Positions 28,053 to 40,207 of a DNA stretch of 64,000 bases are shown here, piece by piece (within the stretch, counting starts at the first letter, position 1; every line of letters starts with the position of its first letter). The stretch spans positions 28,527,746 through 28,591,745 of the forward strand of contig NC_134951.1 in assembly GCF_965638725.1 (NCBI RefSeq). The letters run 5' to 3'. Position numbers and translations under genes: made by a program. This DNA is from Aptenodytes patagonicus. Lineage: Eukaryota > Chordata > Aves > Sphenisciformes > Spheniscidae. Under the pieces are notes generated by a model, which saw only the letters and a list, made by a program, of their open reading frames with translations, was not told where the DNA came from and searched no databases.

Positions 28053-28118
28053 CCCAGTCATCCCATTGTGCCTATTCCAGAAAATGAAACACTCAGCTCT
28101 AAGGAGGTAATCTGTTGA
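28053..28118 (+). CDS. MLIP: MLIP C-terminal exon (SHPIVPIPE)
   Basis: After acceptor GGCTTGGCAG, phase-0 codons read PSHPIVPIPENETLSSKE, matching the C-terminus of mammalian MLIP that I recall (SHPMVAIPE...SKE). Two endings are possible. Reading on gives VIC and a TGA at 28116-28118. Alternatively the exon ends at 28106 with donor GAG|GTAATC and joins the exon at 36235. The 18 codons up to 28106 form another length divisible by three. The mammalian protein also ends immediately after SKE plus one residue, so the choice of ending is the only uncertain point. Confidence 0.85.
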   Translation, partial: PSHPIVPIPENETLSSKEVIC

Positions 28119-31100
28119 CATTTAATGGGTTTAAGTATTTGCATGCTAACGTTATCTTTTATTTATGTAGCTTGTGTAGAGTTTATGAGCAAAAATGTGC
28201 TGAGCTCCCAAATCTGCTTTTGTCCAGTGCACAGACTAGATAAGCATTAATTATTCTTAATGACTAATGACGAAAAAAACCAGAGTTGTTTTGCAGACTG
28301 TGCTGCTTACGTGAATTTGGAGTAACACTAACATTTACACTTCAGGTTCCTGATATGTGCTGTTGGGATGTTAGCAAGTGGGATTTGTTAAATTATGTAC
28401 TTAACCCCATTTAAATCATACATTCCACAATTTGCAGTCACTGGTATATCTTCTGTTTTAAATACTGGCTACAACTACCAGAAGCACTTAGGATAATTAG
28501 TTAATGAGAATTTCGTAAAGGACTGTCAAGAAAACATAAGACAACACACAGTGCATATTTGCCCAGTACTAAAATTCAGTGCCAGTTTTATTTGACTTTG
28601 AGAAGGACACAAATCTTCTTGAAGTCTAAATTCAGTGGCCAATTCCCTACTACTTTTACATATCCAAACTCTAGGACCATAGTGGTTACCACCCTAGATA
28701 ATTCACTCAGTGAGAGCCGAAGTGATCTGTTACACATAGTCAATTTTCTCTTGAGACAGAGCATATAAAAATTAAAAAGGTTCTTCTGGCACAGGCAAGT
28801 CTTTTTTCTGACAAGGTCATGAACATGAAGCTGAATGTTGAAATAAATGTATGGAATTTAATTAACTATCATATTCTTTACTGCAGGCTTGGGAATGTAG
28901 TAGAACATCTTTAATTAAAGGACATTTTCAACATTATTTTAGAAATTCACATAAGGCAGCATAACCTACTACCAATAATAGCAGTATGAGTACATTTATG
29001 ACACAAGAATGAATTTTTACTACCAAGACCTATTTGGTTAATAGGTGCATGCTCATAATTATTTCACAAGTTTTTTGATGAGTTTAACAATATAGATAGG
29101 AAAGATAATTACATTTTCATAATACAGTTTATTTTTAATGTTTTATTTTAAAATTAGATTCTAGTCATGCTAAAAGCAGCAAAATGAGCATTTAAATAAA
29201 TGAAATGGATGTTTGCCAATAATTGCTACCAAATGAGTAACTTTCTTGTTTTGAAAAATATTGAAGGAGTTTTGAAGTCAAGCCCTTCACATGCTGGGAG
29301 CAGAGGGTTTGCCTGAATTCTGAGTTTGTTGACAGAGCCTGTCAATATATCCTTACAGTTTATCTTGGTTTCCACTGAAAAAAATGGTTTAAAAAAAAGT
29401 AAAAGAAAGAAAAAAGAAAAGGTAGACATTTCACTTGTTGGGTGGATCAACAGACTGCTGTTCTGCACCAGGAGTATATGAGATATGAACATAGCCTCTT
29501 ATCCTCATGCACATTCCCAGCTTCTCTGTGCACGGGGTCAGGGACTTAGAGCTACTTCATATTTCTTTTTGTTTGAATCTTCATCACGGCCTTGCAGCCT
29601 CCTCCCTTTTTCCTTGCCTTTGACCTTTCTGCTTGTTTCTACACCATCAATCCCCTTTCCTCTGCCTCCCAGGAGCCACTTCTTGGTTCTCTTGAAAGCA
29701 GTTCTTATGGTTTCTGCTATGGATCTTTCCAAAGGAAGCCCCAAGATGCCTTCACAAAATGAAGTTAGACAACAAATACCTTGCTGAGCTTCTCAGATAG
29801 GTTGTTTTTTTCCATCTCACCTGTAAAGTTTCTGAAATATTATTGAAGTAAAGGTATTTCATTAGAGGGTGGTGAGAGGGATTCAATAGTTCTGAGGATA
29901 AATTTGTTGTTGAGATGAAACAGATTTGCACTACATCAGGCACTCTAAAATGTGTATATATATACACATATATGTACATATGTGTATATATATACATATA
30001 TGTGTGCGTGTGTGTATATATATATGCAGCCTCCAATGATGCAGCTGATTTTCCTGTATTCAAAAATAAGATAGGGGAAAAGCAAACAGCTAGATCCCCA
30101 TCTCCCATCCTTTTTCTTTACAATTTACATGTTGAGGGACAGCTTTGCAGATCAAGTGGAAAGAGAAATCTTTTCAAAGACCTTGTTTTTAAGAAACAAG
30201 ACACATAATTTAACTGATGCGTTATTAAGATTAGTGCAGAAAGTGAAGCATCTTGTACTGACATAGTAAAGTCAGACTACCATGACCGAGATATCCTTGA
30301 AAACATGAGGTTGTAGCATGTTCCGAATTGATGATAATGACAACAAAAGTGCAAAATTCCTTTGGTTAGAGGCCAACTATGGTCTGTTTCAAGGCAGATA
30401 AAATATATAGCACTGTGTTGTAAAAGTTCCCTTCTATTTTAAACAAATAGTTTAACATAATTTCTATCAACCAATTTATTAAAAAGCTTAAATGTACTCC
30501 AACAGTTGGAACATTTGTACTGTGACCTGTAGAATAAAGATCTCTGACGAAATTGTGATTGCATTTATAAAGAGCAAAGACCAATTTATCAATTGGAAAG
30601 AAGAGGATTTATCTGGGCGGTTACCAGTACTCTTTGTATATCCCTCGATTAACATCTGGTTATTCATGATTATATGGTTATTATGATTAACATATGGTCA
30701 TTCACCACTTAAAATAATGTTAGCTGGAGGCAAATAGTTAGCTTTAAAATAAAAAAAAAAAAAAAAAAAAGTGTCAGATACCATTTAGTATAGCTGAGCA
30801 AGCTGAGTGTTTGTGCTGGTTCCCTGGGGCCTGTCACATAACTGACTATGACTATACAGGTGGACTCCAGTCCACATGTAGACACAGCGGGAAGAACTGT
30901 GTCAGGCTCACCACAAACTGGTCAGGAAATAACATCAAAAGATGACACATTTTCTGTTCTCTCTATTACAAATCAAAGGAAGTCTTCTTCAATGGACTTT
31001 TCAAAGTACTTGTACAGGGCATATTATCTAATTTTTTTCCCCAATTTTTAATCTCATTTTTAGACATTAGACACCATGCTGACCATGTTGAGACTGAGCA

Positions 31101-34100
31101 ATGTCTTTCCATGTTTAGGGAGTGCCAGAGAAGACACAAATACATCTAGAGATGAACCCCTTTGTTAATTCTCAGTCAGGAAGGACTGAACAAAGGCATC
31201 CATTTCTCTTGAGATCTATTGCTGGAGATGGAACTATACAGCACTGATATCCAGGAAGAGATCAACATTTATGCTATCTTGGAGACAAACAGGAGAACAA
31301 CATAGAGCCAGGAGCAGATCAAAGCATTTGGGGCACTCTTCTTAGCTGCCCTGAGGGTGGTGGTTTCTTTGAGATATGTTGTTGTTGAGCTGTCTCTGAA
31401 GAACCACCAAATTTTCACCATTTTCTCTTCTATATGGTTGGTTCTGCAAAATTGTGTGTTATGCTGCTTTCCCTTTTCAGTGCAGTGAAGAAAACAAGGT
31501 AGGCCTTGGTTGATGACTTTTAAAATCACAACATCTTTCAGGCACCTGTATTGTTCCTTCTTATTTAGGAACCTATCTTGACTCTAGGAACTGTTTATGC
31601 TGAATTTACACTTTATGAATTTACATAATCCACAAGTCTCCACATAATTTGAAATGTCCTGTTTGGATGCTGAACTGATTAGGAAAAATTCTGTCAAGTT
31701 ATAAGTCCAACATTACTCTTACTGCTGTAGTAAGAACCTTAGATCTCTGACCTATAGTCTCTGCCCGCACCAAAATGCTCTTCTTTATCTAAAATTATGT
31801 ATAGGCTCATACTTAATTTCTTCTCTTGCAATGTTCCTCCCTCAGAGCTAAAAACACAGTGAGAGAAAGCCAGTGTGATTTATGCAATTCCAAAAAAGAA
31901 TGGGTGGGCAGATGCTCTGTGAATCATAAGCACCTCCTTGACCTTTACGAAGGAGTGAGAGAGGGGAAGAAGGAAAGGTGTTGCTAGTTTCTACTTAGTG
32001 ATTCATATTGTTTTCCTCAAAGTGAAGCATTTAATGGGGGGGAAAAAAAGGCGTTACCTTTGTATTCAGAAGAACAGCATTCTATTCTTCATGCAGCTTT
32101 AGCTTCATTCTGTAACAGCATGAAGCAAATCAGATCTGCCACTTCCTTGTGAAAGCAGGAAAAGAAATAAGGGACATTCTCCTCCTTGTGAAACCTCTCT
32201 CTACAACCAGTGCTTTTTAGTTGGAGAAATCTGAAGGATACTCCTGTAAAACCTAACCAACAGATATATCAGTTATTTCCAATACTTACTGTCTTCCTTT
32301 AAAGTAAACCTAGTGTTTGCCCAGATTATGGTGTGTGAATGACGTTATAATCATTCTCAGAATTGTACTGAGTCAGAATATTTAGAGAGAACATGTGACA
32401 TATGTCACAAAAAAACATTGCATGCAGGTGCTAAAAGTATGTACTCATTACCCTTACTCATATATGACTTGCAAAATCCCAAGTCTATTATACAATTACT
32501 TTAGGTTCATACAATCTTTTGCTGCAGCTGTTACTCTGTCTTATCTGTTTGTTATTCCTGAAAGATCTGCAATAATTATTTGAGATAATAATAGCATCTG
32601 TAAGGTCAACACTCATAAAAAGACCTCATGAGAAAAAGCTGATTCCATTGACTTCAGTGGTAACAGGATTTCACTGACTGTCTTTTGTGCAAATTTTTGA
32701 GAATTTTAGTACAAGAAGCTCTTTTTTTTCTACTAGGGAAAACAATCTGCCCTGATCCACTTTAAAGAACTTTAATAGAAAAAGTTCTTGAAATTTTAAA
32801 TTCTATGAAAATGTCAATAAGGTCCAAAGTTCTGTTATACATTGCTCTTAATCTTTATTTACTTAAGGAGTGTTCCTGGTCAGAGGTCAACGTGAGTATT
32901 AATCATTGATAGATTCTACATATAAGAAGAAAATGCACCCATTTTATGAAAGAGTCCTTGTACTAAAGAATTTATGTAAGGGGTTTTACGTTAGACCAAA
33001 GCTCCAACCCAAATGTCAGTATCAGAGCAGAGTGATGTTCTTCCAGTTAAAAATACTGGCATTGTACCCTGGATTTACAAAGAAAATCCCAGGGCTTACA
33101 AAGTCCCCCCACAAAGTTGCTTGACATCATGGTCACTATGAAGCGGGGATGGATGAGAATGGGCTGTACCTATAGCGGAGGCCTGTCCTTCCCTGCCTCT
33201 GGTGGGAAGGTACAAGGGCAGGGTACAGGCTGCCCTCCCCTCCAGCTTACCCTGACAGACTAGGGGAGGCTGCTGGTGATAGTTAGGTATCCTGTAATGA
33301 TCCAGCTCCCACGTACCGTTCAATACCTTTTCAACTGGTAAAGAAGATCCCTGTCAAAGCAAGAACAGGGGTATGGTAGATACCAGATGAAACTAGAGGG
33401 AACTGAATCGGCAGCTGCTCCTACTCAAATGTCAACTCCTTTGTTCAAGCACCTTTGCCTTCCATTTGGTGCTGGGACAGGTCCTTCCCTGCATGCAGAC
33501 ATATTAGGGCAAAAGACTGTGTCGCTCCTTGTACTTTCCTTGGAGCCACAAGGACACGCTATTCACTTTTTACTTTCAATCTTGCATAAAATTACAGCCC
33601 CGTCCTCCAGACAGTGGAGAACTGGTATACACTAGTATGGTAGAGCATCGCTGCCAGCTCTGTAGCTAGCCAGGTCGCAGAGCACGCGTGTGGTACACTG
33701 CAACACAGTCAGCATCTCTTCAGTCCCCACACCTGGGATGCAGGGTCAGAGTGGTCTTTGCAGTACTGCTGATTTGCAAAGTTTATGAATTATCTAATGA
33801 ACTAGGGGGCATTAGGCAATTCGTAAAGAACACTGCACAGACTGATACTAAGCATAGACATTAAGGCAGCAAATAAGGCAAAGAGCAACAGCAAAAGCTC
33901 TTGGATGATGCAAATTAGAAAATCCTTTGATGTCACTTGCCTCCCAAATGAGAACTGTTCTGACTTGACCTATCTCCCAAAATATTTTGGAACTAAATGA
34001 ACAGTACCTTTCTGAAATGATAGTCTTACCACTCATGGTTTATTTTGACCAAGCCAAGGACTGTAGCAGTAGGCTCTCTCCATTTAACTGAAAATTTAAT

Positions 34101-34885
34101 GACTCTGCAAATGAGCATTAAAAGTAGGAATAACTACTGCTTTTACTAAACGAATAAGAATTTCAGGTGTTAGCTGTGACAAATTATTCAACCTCTTAAG
34201 TGGATGTGCCACTAAAAGGGAACAGTAAACTACAGTCTTCTGATATTTATAAATAGAAAGGTAGGTCCAAAAAATGCACATTTGTAAATTCTCAAATAAA
34301 ACCTTTAAATGTCAGCAGTCATACTTTCTATTTACTTTGTACTTTAACAATGCTTTAAACTTTATAATTTTTAATACTTTATATGTACATTAGGAAATTT
34401 ATACTTGCAACAGGTATTTGGGCAATACTTTTTGCCAGCTTCAATGGCATCTCCTTGTTTTAAGTAAAAAGTTTCAGTTATAGCCTACTGACATGAAAAG
34501 GCATATGAGATCACCATGCATTAATAAGGAAAACGCATTTTATGCATTTACAGGATTTTATTTCTAACGTGATTGCTATAAAAAGAATTACTGTAAATGT
34601 ATTACTTATATGGTAAATTTACATAAAAAAGACTGAAAGGGTAGTAATATAAATGTGACACAGAGAAAGTATGAAATGTCAGTATGTCATTTAAACTGCT
34701 ATTGTAATCTAATTCTATCTGGCTTTAAGAAACAGCTCTGGTATTTTGTCTCCTTTAAAAAATGGCAGGAGTTTTGTATAATAGTTTTAGAGGAAAAGAG
34801 CTTGCCCTGAATAGGTAGTCAGAACACAGTTGTAGGTTGAAGAAGGTTTTTTTATTATTCAATACTTAAATAATGCATAAGTAAT
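28119..34885. other. MLIP intron or 3' region with simple repeats
   Basis: AT-rich sequence with an AATAAA at 28842-28847 that could serve the read-through ending at 28118. It holds a TA/TG microsatellite (29952-30026) and a 20-base A run (30751-30770). Nothing else is recognised. Confidence 0.5.
29952..30026. repeat. (TA)n/(TG)n compound microsatellite
   Basis: Alternating TA and TG dinucleotides. The small open frames on both strands here are products of the repeat. Confidence 0.9.
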
Positions 34886-35880
34886 TAGAATCACAGAATC
34901 AGAGAAAAAATAGTTATAGTGTTTGACCGTTCTTACGATAAAAATATTTTTCCTTATGGGTAGTTAAAATTTTGCCACTTGTTGCCTCCTTTCCTTTCAC
35001 CATGCAAATCTGAGCTCTGTATAAACCCCGCTTAAATAGCTGGAGAGGGAAAATAGATACCCCCTTAGCCTACTCTTCAGGTTAAACATGCCCTGTAGCC
35101 TCCCCTTATATGTCATATGCCTTTCCCAGAAATCAAGGAACCCCTGCAACCACCCTGATGGTCCTCCATTGGGTTTCTTCTGGTTGCTTGGCAACTCTTT
35201 TCTATCGGGAGGGCACAAAAATGGAAACTACATTCCAGATGCAGCCTCACTAATGCCCAGCAGAGGGGAATAATAACTTCCCTCAACCTGCTGGCTGTGC
35301 TCTAATTAATGCAACCGTATATGAGGTTATCCTTCATCACAACAAAGGTGGACTGACCCACGTTCAGTCTGGTGTCTACCAGACCTCAGGTCCTTCTCTG
35401 CAGAGCTGCTACCCAGTCAGTCGGTCACTGGCCTGTGCAGTTTCATGGGGTTGTTCACTTCCTCCGCTCCCCTTGTCCCCCGCCAGATGCAGGATTTTGT
35501 ATTTGCCTTTGTTCATAAAGCTCCTGCTAGCCCATTTGTCCAGTCTGGCAAAGTCCTCCAGAATGGCAGCTGTACCCTCAGCATATCAGTCTCTACCTCC
35601 CCTCCAAGTTAGTAACATCCACAGACTTCCTGGACATGTAGGCTCTCCTACCACCCAGGTCCCTGATGGAGATGTCAAACAGCATTCACCTTAGCATCCT
35701 CTGAAATGCCACCTGGAACAGAGACTTTGAACTGTCGACTGCTACCTTTTCAGACCAGTGGTCCAGCCAGTTATTCATCCACTCTATAGTCCACCCTGTT
35801 CCTTGGTTTGGGTACCAGGTTACTGTAGGAGACTGTGTCAAAAGTCTTGCAAAGGTGGAGGAAAACAACATCCATGCCAT
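34886..35880 (-). mobile_element. Ancient CR1, minus strand
   Basis: Opens with the reversed CR1 tail (AGAATCACAGAATCAGAGA) and continues with text typical of the CR1 3' half, such as CATTCCAGATGCAGCCTCACTAATGCC-like and CCTCAACCTGCTGGCTGTGC blocks. It then covers a segment resembling the region usually upstream of it. It is heavily diverged, with many indels and no open frame, so it is much older than the CR1 at 3780. The boundaries are approximate. Confidence 0.75.
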
Positions 35881-36234
35881 GTGAATGCAAGGTTAGCCAC
35901 ATGCTCTGTCCTCCCAGGATGTGGTCCAAAAAAGAAGTGGAAACTCAACATGAGTCTGAAATGTCCTCTAACGTGCATTTAGCCAAGGCGATGCTTTGTC
36001 TGTTGAAATGTGCTATGTGCAGTATACTTCCTCAAACACGTCAATGCATGAAAAATCATCCCAAGCTCAGTAAGCATAGTTATAAATTAGCAGTGCAGGA
36101 AACCAATGTTTTTAAAAGACAAGGTGCTGTATGAAGTTGTCCACCAGTTTGTAGAACTGTGCCTGCTTAACATAAGCAGTTTTTATTCCCCTTTCCACTT
36201 TGTTTTCACCTTTTATTTCCCTTTTTTTCTACAG

Positions 36235-36261
36235 GTTGCCAATGAAAGAAGTTCTGTTTAG
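36235..36261 (+). CDS. MLIP: Possible terminal coding exon of MLIP
   Basis: A very strong acceptor (long pyrimidine run CCCTTTTTTTCTACAG) is followed in phase 0 by VANERSSV and TAG at 36259-36261. If the exon at 28053 uses its GTAATC donor, the reading frame is preserved and the protein gains eight residues. An AATAAA at 36490-36495 could end the transcript. I do not recall this C-terminus from mammalian MLIP, so it is an inference from splice signals, phase and the nearby polyadenylation signal. Confidence 0.45.
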   Translation, partial: VANERSSV

Positions 36262-36719
36262 CTATGGTGGTGAGTATTACTATTTTTCTGACTTGATTAC
36301 AGTCACACTTTGAATATGTAACTATTTCTCTAGTGTCACTTTAACAAATTTTTATGGTTTTGTTTAAAAAGATGATAGGATGATTTAGCTATGCAATTTA
36401 GTGTTTGAATAATAAGCTGGCTATGTTTGGTGAATGATTTTCTATTAGTAATTACCAATACAGAATAATTTCACTTCCTAGCATCACAGAATAAAGTCAC
36501 AACTGAATTAATTTTAAGTGGGATGCAATCAAACTGTTGGAAGAAATTGAGGTATGGTCTGGAATTAGATTGTGAGGTAATGTCATCGAAATAAGATTAA
36601 TATTATTTTATATTTGAGTGCATAACCACATAGTGCCATTAAAATGAATGGTTTGCTAGAGTTAAATAATACTGTATCACAAAAAATGCACTATGCTTGA
36701 GAGCAGATACAATGTAGTA
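36262..36719. other. Presumed MLIP 3' UTR and downstream flank
   Basis: AT-rich sequence with the single AATAAA noted at 36490. No other feature is recognised. Confidence 0.4.
36490..36495 (+). terminator. Candidate MLIP polyadenylation signal AATAAA
   Basis: Canonical hexamer about 230 nt after the stop codon of the possible last exon. Its position is reasonable for a short 3' UTR but it is not otherwise supported. Confidence 0.3.
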
Positions 36720-37990
36720 CTTAACAAGGGAGGGCAGCAAATAGGTGATATAGAAAAGGCTGAAATGTTCAATGCCTTTTTTTTTGTTTCGGTCTTCACA
36801 AAAAAGGTTAATTATTACTAAAATTTTATTTCAGTTGTTATTAAGAATTTGGGAGTAGGATCATGGAGAGAATAGGAAAAGAACATCTGAAGGAATACTG
36901 AGGTAAATTGGAGTATTCAGGATGGCACAGCCTAATGAAACTTACCCTTAAAATACTTAACCAGAGCAATTTCTCAAACACTAGTGATTAGCAGGATGAG
37001 CAAGTTCCCAGAAAAATGGAGAAAGGCAAACACAATGTCATATCTAACAAAGGAGGAAAGGAAAATCTAAAGAATTACAGAAAAGCCAGCCCTAATAGCA
37101 TTTCCAAGACACTGGAACAAAGTATTAAACAACCCATTTGTAGGCATCGAAAGAATAGTAAGGAGATAAGAGGACTTGCACAGGGACACGTCAGAAACAA
37201 ATCCTATCAAGTTGATCTCATTTCCTTCTTTGACAGCAAAACAGATATAGGGGTTGTATTTGATACAGCATATCTTCGACACAGTCCCACATGACATTCA
37301 TAAGCAAGCAAAGCAGATAAGGACTAAATTAAATTCACATAAGGTAGATATGCAACTGATTGGAAAGCTGGACTCTGAGAACAATCATTTGCTGCCAAAG
37401 TAGGAGAACATCTCACACAGGCTTCCATAATGTGGTTTTCTAGCTCTAGCACTATGAAACATTGCCATTAATTACTTGCTCAATCACATGGACAATAAGC
37501 TTACCAAATTTACAGATAGTGCCCATTTGGGAGGACTTGCAAGCAGCTTGGGAGGCAGGATTAGAATTCAAAAAATGTCGCTTACATTAGAGGAATGGCT
37601 TGAAATCAATATGATAAAATTCTTTGAAGACAAATACATTCTGTCACAGACAGAAAAGGAGTGACAATAATACTGCAGGAGAGAACCTGAGGATTACAGG
37701 GGACCACAAACTGAACCTGAGTTGAAGAGGTGATGCTCTTAAGAAAAACGCCACTCAGGGGAGATGTTGAAGGGAGTGCTTATAATATAATGGAGGTAAT
37801 TACTCATCTCTGTTCAGTGTTAGTGAAGAATCAGTTGCATGGAATGTGGAAAACAAATGGGAACTTTAGAAAAGATGTAATGGTTTCAGTGTCTTCACAC
37901 AGAAAAAAAATAAATGAGAAAACAGAGGCACAGCAGTTTATATCTCTTCATAATGGGCTGTTATAAAGGCATATTAGTGACTTCTCTATC
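36720..37990 (+). mobile_element. Ancient CR1 ORF2 fragment
   Basis: Degenerate copy of the CR1 reverse-transcriptase region. GAAAAGGCTGAAATGTTCAA corresponds to EKAEVLNA of the young CR1. A stretch near 37190-37250 translates in part to HVRNKSYQVDLISFFDSKT, equivalent to the [17 protein letters not shown] segment. A degraded LDFSKAFD region follows. Many stops and indels make it non-coding. The ends are approximate. Confidence 0.75.
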
Positions 37991-39610
37991 CTTCCTGAGA
38001 GTAGGAGAGAAAGAAATGGGCCTAAATTTCAGGAAGAGAGATTTAGTTTAGAATTTGGACGGTTGCAGCTATGTGGAAATTTAAGTACTCAGTTTACCTC
38101 AGGCTGCTGCAAAGACAGGCAAGCATCTCACAAGGTAGGTTTGGTCTGCCAGCTGTCATCTTCTCCCACAGCTATAGCACAAAGGAGGTGGCTGGATATT
38201 TCTGCATGCCTTTTTTTTCTGTGAAACTATGAGTTACATTTGTTAGTCAAATCACCAGATCGTATAAATTAGGAAAACTGAGTGACCTGAGTGCATGTTA
38301 TACAGTTTACTGATCTGTATTTTTGACTACTCGTGTTCATGCAAAAACTCTTCTTTTGCAGCCCCGAATTAGGATCAAGAGCTAAAACCGTAGAGTATTT
38401 TGAGGCCTGTTTCTATACTAAGAAGGAATCCACAGCACAAATGTTATTTAAAGCACCATTTAAAAAAATAAATTGCTTCCAATATGCTAATTGCAAAGCA
38501 GTAATAACAATCAATGTTCTTTCAAGAGATAATCTTATGTACTAGCATAATTAACCCCAGAGATACACACATTAATGTGCCATATTGAAATATGATTTCT
38601 TGAAGTGCTTGCTGGTTTAAGAGATGCCCAAAATAACACAGCATATTTTCTTTAGAAATAATATAAATGCTGAAATTAAATAAAGCCATATTTTTGTTGC
38701 AAAGTGGTTGCTGTGATTCTTATTTTTACTCCTGTAAATCTAGCTCCACGTATTTCAAGTAGCTGAGAACGAATGCCAGCATCATTGGGAAAGGAATGCT
38801 CCCACGCTCTTAACCTTGGCCACATTTTGCCACCACACAGACACTTATGTTTTGTGAAATACTCCAGGAATTATACACGTTTGTGTCGGCACCCACAGCA
38901 ATCAGCACGCAGTGATTTTTCCCTGCCATGCAATATTCATAGCCCTTTGGCCAGCATACAAAAGGAAAAAATCTATACCTTAAGGTGTAAAAAATCCTTA
39001 AAACCAGAAAATCAGAAAGTGGCAACTCAGCAACACTGAGGATCAGCCTGTTATGAGGATCAAGAAGCCCAGTCCTTCCCCACCTGACCGATGCTTGCCT
39101 GCCCTGCACAGGCTCACTGGCTGTCTTACTGGGGTTGGTGAGCACGTTAATAGTGGCTATCCAGCATGTGCATTAGCCAAGGCATAATTGTTTCATATGA
39201 ATAAGTTGCATATATTATTCTTGCAGCATCTCTTTGTACATTGTAAAAGATGTCTGAACAAAAATGAGCTGGCGATTTCTATTTAAGACTGCTCTCACTT
39301 ATGCAAGGAGTAGTGTCTAGCCATACACAGGGCAATCCTAGGCTATGTCTACACCAGTCAAGTCATACACCCCAAAGCAAATGGCACAGAGTAGCTTACA
39401 AGTTAAGGGAAGAGCCTGCTGCAAGCTGGCTTTTCTAGAAGTGGACTGGTGACACTCACACTGCAATAACGCCAAACTTAATATGTATCCGAAGCACCTC
39501 TAAGCCTGCTTAGTGGTAAGGCTAATGGTAGGCACATGGACAACCTGTCCAAGTTTATAGTATTGGTTTGGGAGGCTACTTTTGCCTCTGCCCTTGTCAG
39601 TCTACCCATG
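37991..39610. other. MLIP-TINAG intergenic DNA, nothing recognised
   Basis: AT-rich unique sequence up to the solo LTR at 39611. Confidence 0.5.
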
Positions 39611-40207
39611 TGTCGTGGTTTAACCCCAGCCAGCAACTAAGCACCACCCAGCTGCTCACTCACTCCTCCCCCAAGTGAGATGGGGGAGAGAATCAGACAG
39701 GTAAAAGTGAGAAAACGCATGGGTTGAGATAAAGACAGTTTAATAGGCAAAGCAAAAGCCACACACACAAGCAAAGCAAAACAAGGAATTCATTCCCTAC
39801 TTCCCATCGGCAGGCAGGTGTTCAGCCATCTCCAGGAAAGCAGGGCTCCATCACGCGTAACGGTGACTTGGGAAGACAAACGCCATCACTCTGAACGTGA
39901 CCCCCTCTCTCCTTCTTCCCCCAGCTTTATATGCTGAGCATGACATCATATGGTATGGAATATCCCTTTGGTCAGTTGGGGTCAGCTGTCCCAGCTGTGT
40001 CCCCTCCCAACTTCTTGTGCACCCCCAGCCTACTCGCTGGTGGGGTGGGGTGAGGAGCAGAAAAGGCCTTGACTCTGCGTAAGCGCTGCTCAGCAATAAC
40101 CAAAACATCCCTGTATTATCAACACTGTTTTCAGCACAAATCCAAAACATAGCCCCATACTAGCTACTATGAAGAAAATTAACTCTAGCCCAGCCAAAAC
40201 CAGCACA
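39611..40207 (-). repeat. Solo LTR, related older subfamily
   Basis: On the minus strand it runs from TGTGCTGGTTTTGGCTGGG to CCACGACA, the same outer ends as the young LTRs, but with a different middle section (about 39760-39890). It is flanked on both sides by CCATG (39606-39610 and 40208-40212), a perfect 5-bp target duplication, so it is a solo LTR. A TATA-like CATATAAA and a CRE reading TGACATCA (39941-39948, one CpG transition from the palindrome) occupy the usual positions. It is divergent enough to be a separate, older subfamily. Confidence 0.88.

Noticed and set aside
29752..30208. Opposed open frames rich in Tyr/Ile/His/Thr
   Set aside because: Produced by the TA/TG microsatellite.
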